Below are positions 44,134 through 51,778 of a DNA stretch of 64,000 bases, piece after piece. A program made the position numbers and the translations under genes. The notes beneath the pieces are model-generated. The model was not told where the DNA came from. It made no database searches and saw only the letters and a list, made by a program, of their open reading frames with translations. The stretch covers positions 1-64,000 of the forward strand of contig JAJDUT010000037.1 in NCBI GenBank assembly GCA_022826515.1, in the 5' to 3' direction. This DNA is from Candidatus Latescibacterota bacterium. Lineage in GTDB: Bacteria > Latescibacterota > UBA2968 > UBA8231. The stretch's first letter is position 1. Every line of letters starts with the position of its first letter.

Positions 44134-45215
44134 AATGAACTCCTCGAAGGGCGTTTTGGGGAAATGACCCGGTCTTGGACTTGTAGGCCATCTCCGCGTT
44201 TTTTGAGCTTCTTGTCGAGTTTTCGCAGCCGAGCGATGGCCATGGTGGAATCTACGTCAACCACCTCTATTTGCCCCACTTTCTGCTCTGATGGCCTAGG
44301 CCGCCACACGTCGAACCGCATTCGCTTCGTCAGCCCGTGCCGCGCACCAATGTTTAGCTGGACATGGGGCTTGCCTTTCCGTTCGGGCAAGACGGCTGCT
44401 ATAAGGCCCTCTAGCGGCAAATTCGCGTCTAGGTCGGGGGCTAGATTATCCGCCAGTCCCTTTAACACCCCGCGGGCAGTAACGAGATCGCTACTGGGCT
44501 TGGAGACGAACCAGCGCTCGGCGACGTTGAGTGCGCGTTCTGTGGCGGGATCAGCCATTTGCAAGCGAAGCAGATCGGCTAGAAAAGCCTGCGTCAAACC
44601 GGGATGGGATGCGCCCGGATATTTCCATGTATTATAAAGGAATAGCTGTTGGTCATAAGGTATCACGGCCGAGGAGTCGCGCAAGTCCGACCAGAAAATT
44701 TTGTCGCGGTGTAAATCCTCTAGCTTAACTTCGAGTTGACAGACGATGGAAGGCAGGGAAATGACCTCGTAAGACTGAGAGTCGCTTGGGCCGCCATCGT
44801 CTAATAGGCGCAAATTGTCGGAGTAGTGAATGACTTGATTGTGGTATGTTTTATGGGCTTTGTTGAAAGTGAAATGGGCGATGTAATCGATGGATTCTTG
44901 CCCGGTGGGGTCGCGGGCCTCGCGGATGCTCGGCAAGCGCACGACGCGAAAGCGGCCTAAGTTGGTAAAGACATCTCTGATTGTGCGCTCGATTTCCAGC
45001 ATCAGGCGGGGATGCTGCTCGGCGAGATGGATGGGCAGGAGCTCTTGCTCGACGAGATTGGTAAAGACCAAGCCGATGGTGTAGGTGTGCGGCTGGGCGT
45101 TGGCTGGCTGGCCACCGAATACGAGAGCCAATCCAATAAGGGAAAGAGATTTCACGAAGTTGAATATGCGCTCGCGGTCAAGCCTTCGCTCGATGCGATC
45201 TAAGCGTTTGGACAA
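44130..45215 (-). CDS. Exported protein with FlgT/CsgG-like C-terminal domain
   Basis: The 361-residue frame starts at TTG 45215. A GTG at 45155 would give a better-placed signal peptide (VKSLSLIGLALVFGGQPANA) and is a real alternative. The N-terminal domain has a CsgG-like start (YTIGLVFTNLVEQELLP and FTNLGRFRVVRLPS). The C-terminus has NIGARHGLTKRMRFDVWRP, GQIEVVDVDSTMAIARL and GDGLQVQDRV, a FlgT-C-like beta domain. It overlaps the DUF4159 gene by 4 bases, so the two probably act together in the envelope. Confidence 0.7.
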   Translation of the reverse strand: MSKRLDRIERRLDRERIFNFVKSLSLIGLALVFGGQPANAQPHTYTIGLVFTNLVEQELLPIHLAEQHPRLMLEIERTIRDVFTNLGRFRVVRLPSIREARDPTGQESIDYIAHFTFNKAHKTYHNQVIHYSDNLRLLDDGGPSDSQSYEVISLPSIVCQLEVKLEDLHRDKIFWSDLRDSSAVIPYDQQLFLYNTWKYPGASHPGLTQAFLADLLRLQMADPATERALNVAERWFVSKPSSDLVTARGVLKGLADNLAPDLDANLPLEGLIAAVLPERKGKPHVQLNIGARHGLTKRMRFDVWRPRPSEQKVGQIEVVDVDSTMAIARLRKLDKKLKKRGDGLQVQDRVISPKRPSRSSL

Positions 45216-45291
45216 CTTAGTAGCTCGGAGGATCCACTAGGCATTGGGTCAATAGGCTTTGATAAATCACAACTGACGTTGCACAGTGCCT

Positions 45292-45700
45292 CTACTCGGC
45301 TTCGTCTAGCAGGAGCCTAAAGGCTCCGAGGCTGGGCACCTGTAGGGCCGCCCGAAACAACTGCTTGAGACGCGGCGCATCGTCGATGGTCGCAAGGCGA
45401 CTGGCTAACGGGGCGACTTCCTCTGGCTGAAAGCGCAGTTCCAACACTTCTTGGATGCTCTCGCGGATGCCTTGCTCAATGCCCTGCTCAAGGGCCTTCT
45501 CCGTGAAATACTGCACAATTGACGATTCGTACATGGTCTCCTCCGAAAGGATGGTCCTAATCGTTTCTGATTTATACGCTAATCCGCTCAAAATGGCAAG
45601 ATCGGCCAGATAATATTGGCCTTGCGGGTTTCGTCCATGGGCACCTGCTGCGCCCGGTGGATGCACTGGCGCAACCACGACTCGGCATCCACACAGGAAT
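45292..45700 (-). pseudogene. Frameshifted C-terminal end of an Rpn/PD-(D/E)XK transposase-like protein
   Basis: Two frames together look like the end of Rpn-type recombination-promoting nucleases. Bases 45689-45612 read DAESWLRQCIHRAQQVPMDE then TRKANI in one frame. From about 45605 another frame reads LADLAILSGLAYKSETIRTI, then LSEETMYESSIVQYFTEKAL and EQGIEQGIRESIQEVLELRF to the stop at 45292. A single frameshift near 45605 separates them. The nuclease domain is absent. Confidence 0.65.
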
Positions 45701-45873
45701 GGGGGTTGGGGAAAAACAGCTAAGTTCGTTGCTGTGTTTTTCGGTAGAACTGTCTCAATTAGGGCCAACAGGGCCTCTTTCAACCGCTGGATGAAGGATA
45801 AGAAAGAAGCAAACAGCCATGTAAATCCCACTTGTGTGGTGTGATTGAGCGGGTCGCGTAAAGCCATTTTTTC

Positions 45874-45902
45874 TTGACAGGTCTTGAGCGGGCGTTTATC
45901 AT
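45874..45902 (+). promoter_or_regulatory. Strong sigma70 promoter for the CBM9-like gene
   Basis: TTGACA (45874-45879), 17 bases, TATCAT (45897-45902), and then AAGGAG before the ATG at 45955. This is among the best promoter matches in the window. Confidence 0.7.
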
Positions 45903-45954
45903 ACACCGTTCATTCAAACTTTTTCGTCCACTTCTCAATAAAGGAGATGCAGTA

Positions 45955-46908
45955 ATGAAGAAGTTGACTCTTTTAGCCGCTATCGCGGCCTTTTGCTTTA
46001 CCACGCTGGCCAGCGCCCAGCCACCCGTGCGCTACTTTGACCTACCCAAGTTCACCCAAGCCCCCACGCTCGATGGCGACCGCGCAACCGTTGCTGACGA
46101 GTGGGCTGGTGCGCTGAAATTTCCCTGCTCGCCAGACCAGATCCAACTCGACGGTCAAGAGTTTGGCTGGCGTGATCAGGCGAACGGGCAAAGCGAAGTG
46201 AGTACTAACCAGCTCAATGAAAACGGCGAGACCGAAGTGGCAGGCGAGGGACGCACCAACGCTGATTTTGAGTCGGTGCTCTTGCAGGCTTGGGATGACG
46301 AAGCCCTGTACTACCTCGCCGAGGTTAGCGATAATGTCCGCGACACCGAAGGTGGTGGTGAAGCCCGGGCTTGGTGGGAGCGCGACAGCGTGTCGCTCTA
46401 CCTCGACCTGAACAACGAAGATCATCCCGGTGGCGACCCGACCCAAGAGTTTGTCAACCTGAATGTGGTCAACTTCATGGCTGTGCCTTTCGGCTCGAAC
46501 GAACTGTCCGTCTGCTTGATCACTACCGTGGATATGGCGCGCGTGGATGTCCACGACCCCGACGCACTTGAAGGGTTTGAGTACGGCTTCCGCGACGCCG
46601 GCGACGAGTTTGGCGACGAGGGGGATGCGGACTACGTGATTGAAGGCAAGCTGCCGTGGGATACCTTCCTGCGCAACGGAAATCTCTATGAAGCCCCCAC
46701 GACTGGCTCTGAGATGGGCTTTGCTTGGTTGCCGATTGATCCCGATGGCGAAGATGCCTATGGTGGTCAGATTCAGTGCGTGGCTTGGGCAGGCGGCAAC
46801 ATGTCCGAATTCGCCAACTGGGTCTTTGTGGATACGCCGGCTGGTCCGACGGGAACCGCAGTCGAAGAAGATTCTTGGGGCCGCGTAAAGGAGACCTTCG
46901 TCCAGTAA
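45955..46908 (+). CDS. Exported carbohydrate-binding-9-like (CBM9/DOMON-type) protein
   Basis: The ATG at 45955 (317 residues) follows AAGGAG and gives a signal peptide cleaved at ASA|QPP. The CBM9-like signature is FTQAPTLDGDRATVADEWAG, a long beta-sandwich, then ALYYLAEVSDNVRDT, WWERDSVSLYLDLNNED and VIEGKLPWDTF. GSEMGFAWLPIDPDG closes the sandwich. It probably binds polysaccharide at the surface. A strong promoter and terminator bracket it, so it is a monocistronic, probably abundant product. Confidence 0.85.
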   Translation: MKKLTLLAAIAAFCFTTLASAQPPVRYFDLPKFTQAPTLDGDRATVADEWAGALKFPCSPDQIQLDGQEFGWRDQANGQSEVSTNQLNENGETEVAGEGRTNADFESVLLQAWDDEALYYLAEVSDNVRDTEGGGEARAWWERDSVSLYLDLNNEDHPGGDPTQEFVNLNVVNFMAVPFGSNELSVCLITTVDMARVDVHDPDALEGFEYGFRDAGDEFGDEGDADYVIEGKLPWDTFLRNGNLYEAPTTGSEMGFAWLPIDPDGEDAYGGQIQCVAWAGGNMSEFANWVFVDTPAGPTGTAVEEDSWGRVKETFVQ

Positions 46909-46934
46909 TCAACGGCCTCTAAATAGGTTCTAAA

Positions 46935-46973
46935 ACGGGAAGCGGGCTTGACGCCTGCTTCCCGTTTTTTTTT
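46935..46973 (+). terminator. Rho-independent terminator after the CBM9-like gene
   Basis: ACGGGAAGCGGGC and GCCTGCTTCCCGT form a 13-base stem with one G-A mismatch (46935-46965). Nine Ts (46965-46973) follow. It ends 27 bases after the stop codon. Confidence 0.92.
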
Positions 46974-46974
46974 C

Positions 46975-47004
46975 TTGACCCACGAGCTTTGGCAAGCGTA
47001 TGTT
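46975..47004 (+). promoter_or_regulatory. Sigma70 promoter of the envelope gene series
   Basis: TTGACC (46975-46980) and TATGTT (46999-47004) are separated by 18 bases and start just after the terminator T-run. It is the only good promoter before the 17-kb plus-strand series. Confidence 0.55.
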
Positions 47005-47058
47005 TTCGCCCGTTGATTTTCTATAGATACACGCGGTCGAGGCGAGGAAGGATTGACC

Positions 47059-47283
47059 ATGAGCGAACCGATTACCCCGCAGCAAGACCACGACCGCCGC
47101 ATTGGACGATTGGAAGGCATTGCCGAACAACTCAACTTCCGCTTGGACGCGATTGAACGAGCGGTAAGCGAGTTACGCACCCGTATGGATAGTCAATTTC
47201 GCTGGTTAGTCGGCATTCAAATCACTAGTCTGATCGCCATAGGTGGCTTGCTTCTAAGTATCTACAGCAAGCTACCCGATTGA
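47059..47283 (+). CDS. Small coiled-coil protein with C-terminal membrane segment
   Basis: The ATG at 47059 with AGGAAGGA upstream gives 74 residues. Residues 1-45 are a coiled coil (HDRRIGRLEGIAEQLNFRL), residues 50-68 a membrane helix (GIQITSLIAIGGLLLSIY) and the end is SKLPD. It parallels the protein encoded at 3484-3732 in length, layout and tail. It opens the envelope series, 56 bases ahead of the outer-membrane protein gene. Confidence 0.75.
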   Translation: MSEPITPQQDHDRRIGRLEGIAEQLNFRLDAIERAVSELRTRMDSQFRWLVGIQITSLIAIGGLLLSIYSKLPD

Positions 47284-47339
47284 TTCCAACCCGCCGGGGC
47301 TAGCCCAGTACAGGCCTTGGCCAAAGCACAAGGGTTTTC

Positions 47340-50336
47340 ATGTTTATAGACGTCGTGTCCAAGCACTGGGTGGGGATATTATCAGTAGTTTGCGTTGGCT
47401 TATCTGTGCCAGCAGAGGCACAGCGCCATCCGGAATCTGGTGGCCCACTGCCCTATTACAACCCCACTCCTGGCACGCCGCAAGATCCGCCGTGGAAAAA
47501 GCGCCCTCCCTTTCTGCGCGGTCCCCAAGACCGTTATGATCGCGGGTTGGGGAGGGCCTTCCTCAACGCCGCAGTTAGCGTCCCCTATCTCAACTACGCC
47601 GACCAAAAGTACATTGCGTACTACCGCGAGACCGTTGCTTGGGCCACCCCGTCGGGCCGCTCGCCAAGGACTCGCAATGTGGGTTGGGATCGGATGGGCA
47701 ACTACATGGGCGGCGGCTATCGGCGACTGCTGACGATAGAAGAGTCGCGCAGTGGCAATGACTTTAGTGGAGCTAGTTATATTGACCACAAGTATCGGTC
47801 GTTTCGAGTTGGCCACTATACGCACAAGGATTTGCACTGGACCGCCACGTTGGGCAACTTGGGCACAGCAGGTGGTGCTACGGATGTGCGCACCATCTTC
47901 ACGCCGCTTACCTTGGTCAACAGTAAGCTCAATGTGCTGCGCATGGACATCAACTACAAGGAGCGCGACCGGGCGACCCTGCTCTACTCGCGCGGCGGCG
48001 ATCACTCGGGTGCCCAGTTGTTTTCCAAATGGGCGTTCGGCCAAGAAGGCGACGACGCTTGGGACAACTCACCGGTGTTGCTCTTTGGCGGCCACTATCA
48101 GCGCGAAGTAGGTCGCTTCGCCAGCGTTGGCGGGACGCTAATCAACCAAATTATGGCTTCGCCTGCTCTGTCGCGCTCTAGTGCTTGGCGCGGCGATTTG
48201 CCCTATGAGATGCTCGGTCCCAAGACCATCCGCGTCTTCGTGGCCGATGATTCGCCCGACGATGCCCAGGCCAATGCCATTGTCTATGGTGTAGATATCG
48301 TTCTTGAAGGTACGCGTGGCACAGAGCTGGTGCGCCTGACCAGCCTCGACGACGACCCAGACTATGATCCGTCCATAGAAGCCGGGCCACCCGAAGGTGG
48401 TGTCGTTCACGCCGGTGGCGGGCGCGAGGCCGAGGGCAAGGTGCCGGTGGTGTACACCTTCGTCCTCCCGCCAGATGTAACGGTGCGCTCGACGCGCTTT
48501 GTCGCTGATGTGGCCGGCGATTATCGGATCGGCGTCAGTCAGACCCACGACTTCTTCAGTATCGATCGTCGAGGCAGCGCGGCTATCGCCGAGTCGGCTT
48601 GGCCAGCCCCCATCACCAAAGCCAACGAGCGGGCCATCCGGCGTCCGTTCAAGTGGTACACAGACGAAGACGAGGAGATCTATTACACGGTGGTCCGCGC
48701 CGATGGCAGCGACGGCACCGGGGCCAACCGGCAGCTGGTTTCTTTTGACTACGGCATTCCCACCGGGCAGAGTTTGGCCTCAATCAACTATCAGGTCGAT
48801 TTGGTCGGGCTCGATCTCAGTGGCGAGGTGGCGCACAATCTGCAAAACTTCATGTTCCCAATCGGCAATAACGAAGGCCAGCGCAGCAGTGAACGCGCTT
48901 TGGCGTGGTGGGTCAAGGGCGTCAAGGATCTGGTCGGTGGTTTGGCGCTGGGCGGTGAGATATACCGGATGGATCCGGCCTACGGCGGCGGGTACGACAG
49001 CTACCGAGGCGGCATGGCCTTCCACTACGATGGACAGCCGGCACCCGGCGAGCGAATCACTACGGTCACCGAGGAGTTCCCCCTCCACGAAGACAACGAC
49101 GATCACGACACCTTACCCGACAGCCACAGCGACGATACGGCCACTGCCGAGCCGCGTTCGCTTTATCCAGGTAATCCCGGTGCCCAAGTGTATCCGGGCC
49201 TCGACGAGAACGTCGATAACATCCCAGACATGGATCGCAACGAGAACTTTATTGTGGATTGGGACGAGGCGTTTCTGACCTACGATTCGGAGCCACCCGA
49301 ATTTGTCTATGGCATCGACTTCAACAACAACAACGTGCCCGACTTTCGCGAGAACGACGATAAGCCGGATTACCCCTACCCGCGCGACCAAAAGGGTCGG
49401 CACATCTTCCTGCGCTACGACCGCTTGGGGGCTTGGGGCGAGTTCGTCAGCATAGGCGGTTACGACAACCGTCAGATCGCCGGTCCGGGCAAGTCTGAGG
49501 GGGTTTACTTCCGCTACGCATACTCGGTGGAAAAGCGCGGTGTTGGCGCACTGAAAATTAACTACGACGCCAAGCAGGTCAAAGACGATATCCCGGATCA
49601 CACTTACGTGTACCAAGTGCCCATTGACGATATTGAGGTCATCAACTGGTTTAACGAGCCGGACGGCCCGCCTGAACGCGCGGGTTTTTGGCGGCCAGCG
49701 ACGCCGGACGAACTGTTGATGCGCGACAGCTTTGTGCATCTGCTCTTTTTCGACAGCACCTATCAGGGATTTAGCGGCTTCAACATTGAAAACGGCTTCC
49801 TGTGGCAGCGCAACAGCCAAGCCGAAATTGAGCTTGAAGACGGCAGCGGGCTGTTGCAGCCCCAAGACGTGCGTTCGCGTTTTTCCATTGTCAACAAAAT
49901 CGACTACACGCATAGCTGGGGTGCCTTCAGCGTTACGCCGAAGCTAAAGCATCGGACGATCTTTGAGCAGGTCGATAGCGAAGATGCGCCGAGGAAATCG
50001 TACAGCGACTTCATCCCCATCGTAATGGGGCGATACCAGCTCACGCCTAAGACTAACTTCCAGCTTGGTGTACAAGGGTTGCCCTTGCTGCCATTTAAGC
50101 ACTGGGATCGCGGTTCTGAGGATGGGGCGTACAGCCAAATTGGGGCGTACAGCCAGACCGGGACGTATAGCCAGACCGATTATCTGGCCATGCTGAGTAT
50201 TACCGCAGACTACTTTGGCATCCGCGACAATTCGATATTTTTCGGCTATCAGCGCACGCGGCGGGACTATAGCCATGCCGGGCGGCCCGACTCCAAGCAG
50301 GGCACCCTCTTCGTAGAGCTGATATCACCCTTCTAG
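47340..50336 (+). CDS. Large putative outer-membrane protein, paralogue A
   Basis: The 998-residue protein has a signal peptide cleaved near AEA|QRH. Strand-rich regions (GQSLASINYQVDLVGLDLSG and FRYAYSVEKRGVGALKI) surround a Ca-binding-like region, YPGLDENVDNIPDMDRNENF and GIDFNNNNVPDFRENDD, followed by PDYPYPRDQKGRH. The final segment, GTLFVELISPF, ends in Phe, as outer-membrane barrels do. A paralogue of the same order is encoded at 54334-57255. No database family is recognised by eye. It begins the operon proper. Confidence 0.75.
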   Translation: MFIDVVSKHWVGILSVVCVGLSVPAEAQRHPESGGPLPYYNPTPGTPQDPPWKKRPPFLRGPQDRYDRGLGRAFLNAAVSVPYLNYADQKYIAYYRETVAWATPSGRSPRTRNVGWDRMGNYMGGGYRRLLTIEESRSGNDFSGASYIDHKYRSFRVGHYTHKDLHWTATLGNLGTAGGATDVRTIFTPLTLVNSKLNVLRMDINYKERDRATLLYSRGGDHSGAQLFSKWAFGQEGDDAWDNSPVLLFGGHYQREVGRFASVGGTLINQIMASPALSRSSAWRGDLPYEMLGPKTIRVFVADDSPDDAQANAIVYGVDIVLEGTRGTELVRLTSLDDDPDYDPSIEAGPPEGGVVHAGGGREAEGKVPVVYTFVLPPDVTVRSTRFVADVAGDYRIGVSQTHDFFSIDRRGSAAIAESAWPAPITKANERAIRRPFKWYTDEDEEIYYTVVRADGSDGTGANRQLVSFDYGIPTGQSLASINYQVDLVGLDLSGEVAHNLQNFMFPIGNNEGQRSSERALAWWVKGVKDLVGGLALGGEIYRMDPAYGGGYDSYRGGMAFHYDGQPAPGERITTVTEEFPLHEDNDDHDTLPDSHSDDTATAEPRSLYPGNPGAQVYPGLDENVDNIPDMDRNENFIVDWDEAFLTYDSEPPEFVYGIDFNNNNVPDFRENDDKPDYPYPRDQKGRHIFLRYDRLGAWGEFVSIGGYDNRQIAGPGKSEGVYFRYAYSVEKRGVGALKINYDAKQVKDDIPDHTYVYQVPIDDIEVINWFNEPDGPPERAGFWRPATPDELLMRDSFVHLLFFDSTYQGFSGFNIENGFLWQRNSQAEIELEDGSGLLQPQDVRSRFSIVNKIDYTHSWGAFSVTPKLKHRTIFEQVDSEDAPRKSYSDFIPIVMGRYQLTPKTNFQLGVQGLPLLPFKHWDRGSEDGAYSQIGAYSQTGTYSQTDYLAMLSITADYFGIRDNSIFFGYQRTRRDYSHAGRPDSKQGTLFVELISPF
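50124..50177 (+). repeat. Three tandem 18-base repeats encoding GAYSQ(I/T)
   Basis: Units 50124-50141, 50142-50159 and 50160-50177 encode GAYSQI, GAYSQT and GTYSQT. They differ at 1-4 bases and lie near the C-terminal barrel end of the outer-membrane protein, where they would form a surface loop or a strand extension. Confidence 0.85.
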
Positions 50337-50337
50337 G

Positions 50338-51117
50338 ATGCGAATGCAGATGAGATCCATCACAAAATACATTCACGTCCTCCTGTACTTGGCACTGGTC
50401 TCCGGAGGGTGCGCTACGCTCAAATCCCTCGAATCGCATGTGCAACAGGAGTACTTTATCGAACTAGAGCCGGTCCTACCCGATGAGGATACCTATTACA
50501 TTGATCCAATCGACAGCTCGGTCGTATGGAGTGAGCAAGGGGTGCAGGTCAAGGTCAAGTTCTACGACGATGCCATGCTCGACGCCGAATACGACGTCCG
50601 CTACACGCCCTATACGCTCACGGGCGTCGAAATTCCCAGCTTAGACTATACGCCGCCGTTGTGGACCGTTTTTGAAATGACGGTGATCAATCGCACCCGG
50701 GAGCGGGTGGAGCTAGATCCCACGCAGACCATGCTGCGCTTGGACGATGGCCGCCGCTTGCTCTGTGGCCAAGGGGCGGGGAATTGGTACGACAAGGATG
50801 AGTTCTACGACTATTCCTATTTGAAGTGGGGGGGGCAAGAAGGCAATGTGCGCTATCACGCCAGCTTGGATCGCGGTCCCATCTGGACTAAAAGCGCGTA
50901 CCACCGAGAAAAGCCCGTGCGCAAAGGCTCTAGGTATATCGGCAAGTTGACCTTTCCGCCGCTGCCGGCAGAAACCAAGTCGTTCACTCTTGAAGTAAAC
51001 GACTTCATTCTGGCCTTTGATCGCTTTCAAGTAGGGTACGGCAATCCGGTGGAATTTACCGACTTGAAATTCCACTTCAATGTCGATCACGGAGTGCGTT
51101 GGGTGGAGAATGAGTAA
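50338..51117 (+). CDS. Envelope lipoprotein, paralogue A
   Basis: The 259-residue protein starts one base after the previous stop (in-frame ATGs at 50338, 50344 and 50350). Its lipobox is ALVSGGC|A. The body has YYIDPIDSSVVWSEQGVQVK, LWTVFEMTVINRTRERVELD and a closing FILAFDRFQVG. All three blocks recur in the lipoprotein at 62164-62931. It is all-beta and probably sits in the outer membrane. The family is unknown. Confidence 0.78.
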   Translation: MRMQMRSITKYIHVLLYLALVSGGCATLKSLESHVQQEYFIELEPVLPDEDTYYIDPIDSSVVWSEQGVQVKVKFYDDAMLDAEYDVRYTPYTLTGVEIPSLDYTPPLWTVFEMTVINRTRERVELDPTQTMLRLDDGRRLLCGQGAGNWYDKDEFYDYSYLKWGGQEGNVRYHASLDRGPIWTKSAYHREKPVRKGSRYIGKLTFPPLPAETKSFTLEVNDFILAFDRFQVGYGNPVEFTDLKFHFNVDHGVRWVENE

Positions 51118-51777
51118 ATGAAAAAGATGGTGAAATATCTCGGGGTGGTGCTGCTCGGCGGCTCGATGGCCTGTACTTTGAAATACGAGACACTCAAGGA
51201 CACCAGTTTGCCGAATCCGCCGTCGGTGCCGATCAAAATATACGTCAAGGAATTCCCGGTCGAGAGCAAGGCCAACGTAGTCGATCCGAGAGCTGCCAAT
51301 TCGGCTGGTAGCCAAGGAGGTACCCAGTATGTTACGAATGCCCTCGCCAGCGCGGGAAATCGCCTAGTGCAGATTACTCGGCCTTCGCGGATCGAGGATT
51401 TGTCTGGGGCCTTGTTGCGCGAACTCCGCAAGGACAAGGTGCGGATTCTCACGCAGACGGATCGGATCGAGGTGCTAGACGAAGACAGCGTGCGTCAAGT
51501 GAACAATCCCTTCGCGCTGGTGTCAGCGGACTCGGATGAGGCCGACTTGGAAATTAGCGGCACGGCTATGATTACCAGCCAGCGGGTGCGCAAGGTATTC
51601 TCCCCGCAGACGCAAAGAGTGCAGGTTGAGGTCTCAGTTAAGGATCTCAAAACCGGCAAAGTGAGCAAGAAAAGCCCAGTGGATGCCGGCATTGTCATGA
51701 CCTTCAACTCTAGGGAGTTGGAGGAGGCCCTCGCCGTCGCCGTGGTGACCAGCCTGACGCAGAAACTGCTATTCTGA
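51118..51777 (+). CDS. Envelope lipoprotein of unknown family
   Basis: The 219-residue protein starts directly after the previous stop. Its lipobox is LLGGSMAC|T. Features are a strand-helix-strand body (IKIYVKEFPVESKANVVD), a helix SGALLRELRKDKVRILTQTD and the closing LEEALAVAVVTSLTQKLLF. The overall shape recalls small outer-membrane lipoproteins of the LptE/CsgG-like alpha-beta type, but no motif proves it. Confidence 0.7.
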   Translation: MKKMVKYLGVVLLGGSMACTLKYETLKDTSLPNPPSVPIKIYVKEFPVESKANVVDPRAANSAGSQGGTQYVTNALASAGNRLVQITRPSRIEDLSGALLRELRKDKVRILTQTDRIEVLDEDSVRQVNNPFALVSADSDEADLEISGTAMITSQRVRKVFSPQTQRVQVEVSVKDLKTGKVSKKSPVDAGIVMTFNSRELEEALAVAVVTSLTQKLLF

Positions 51778-51778
51778 A

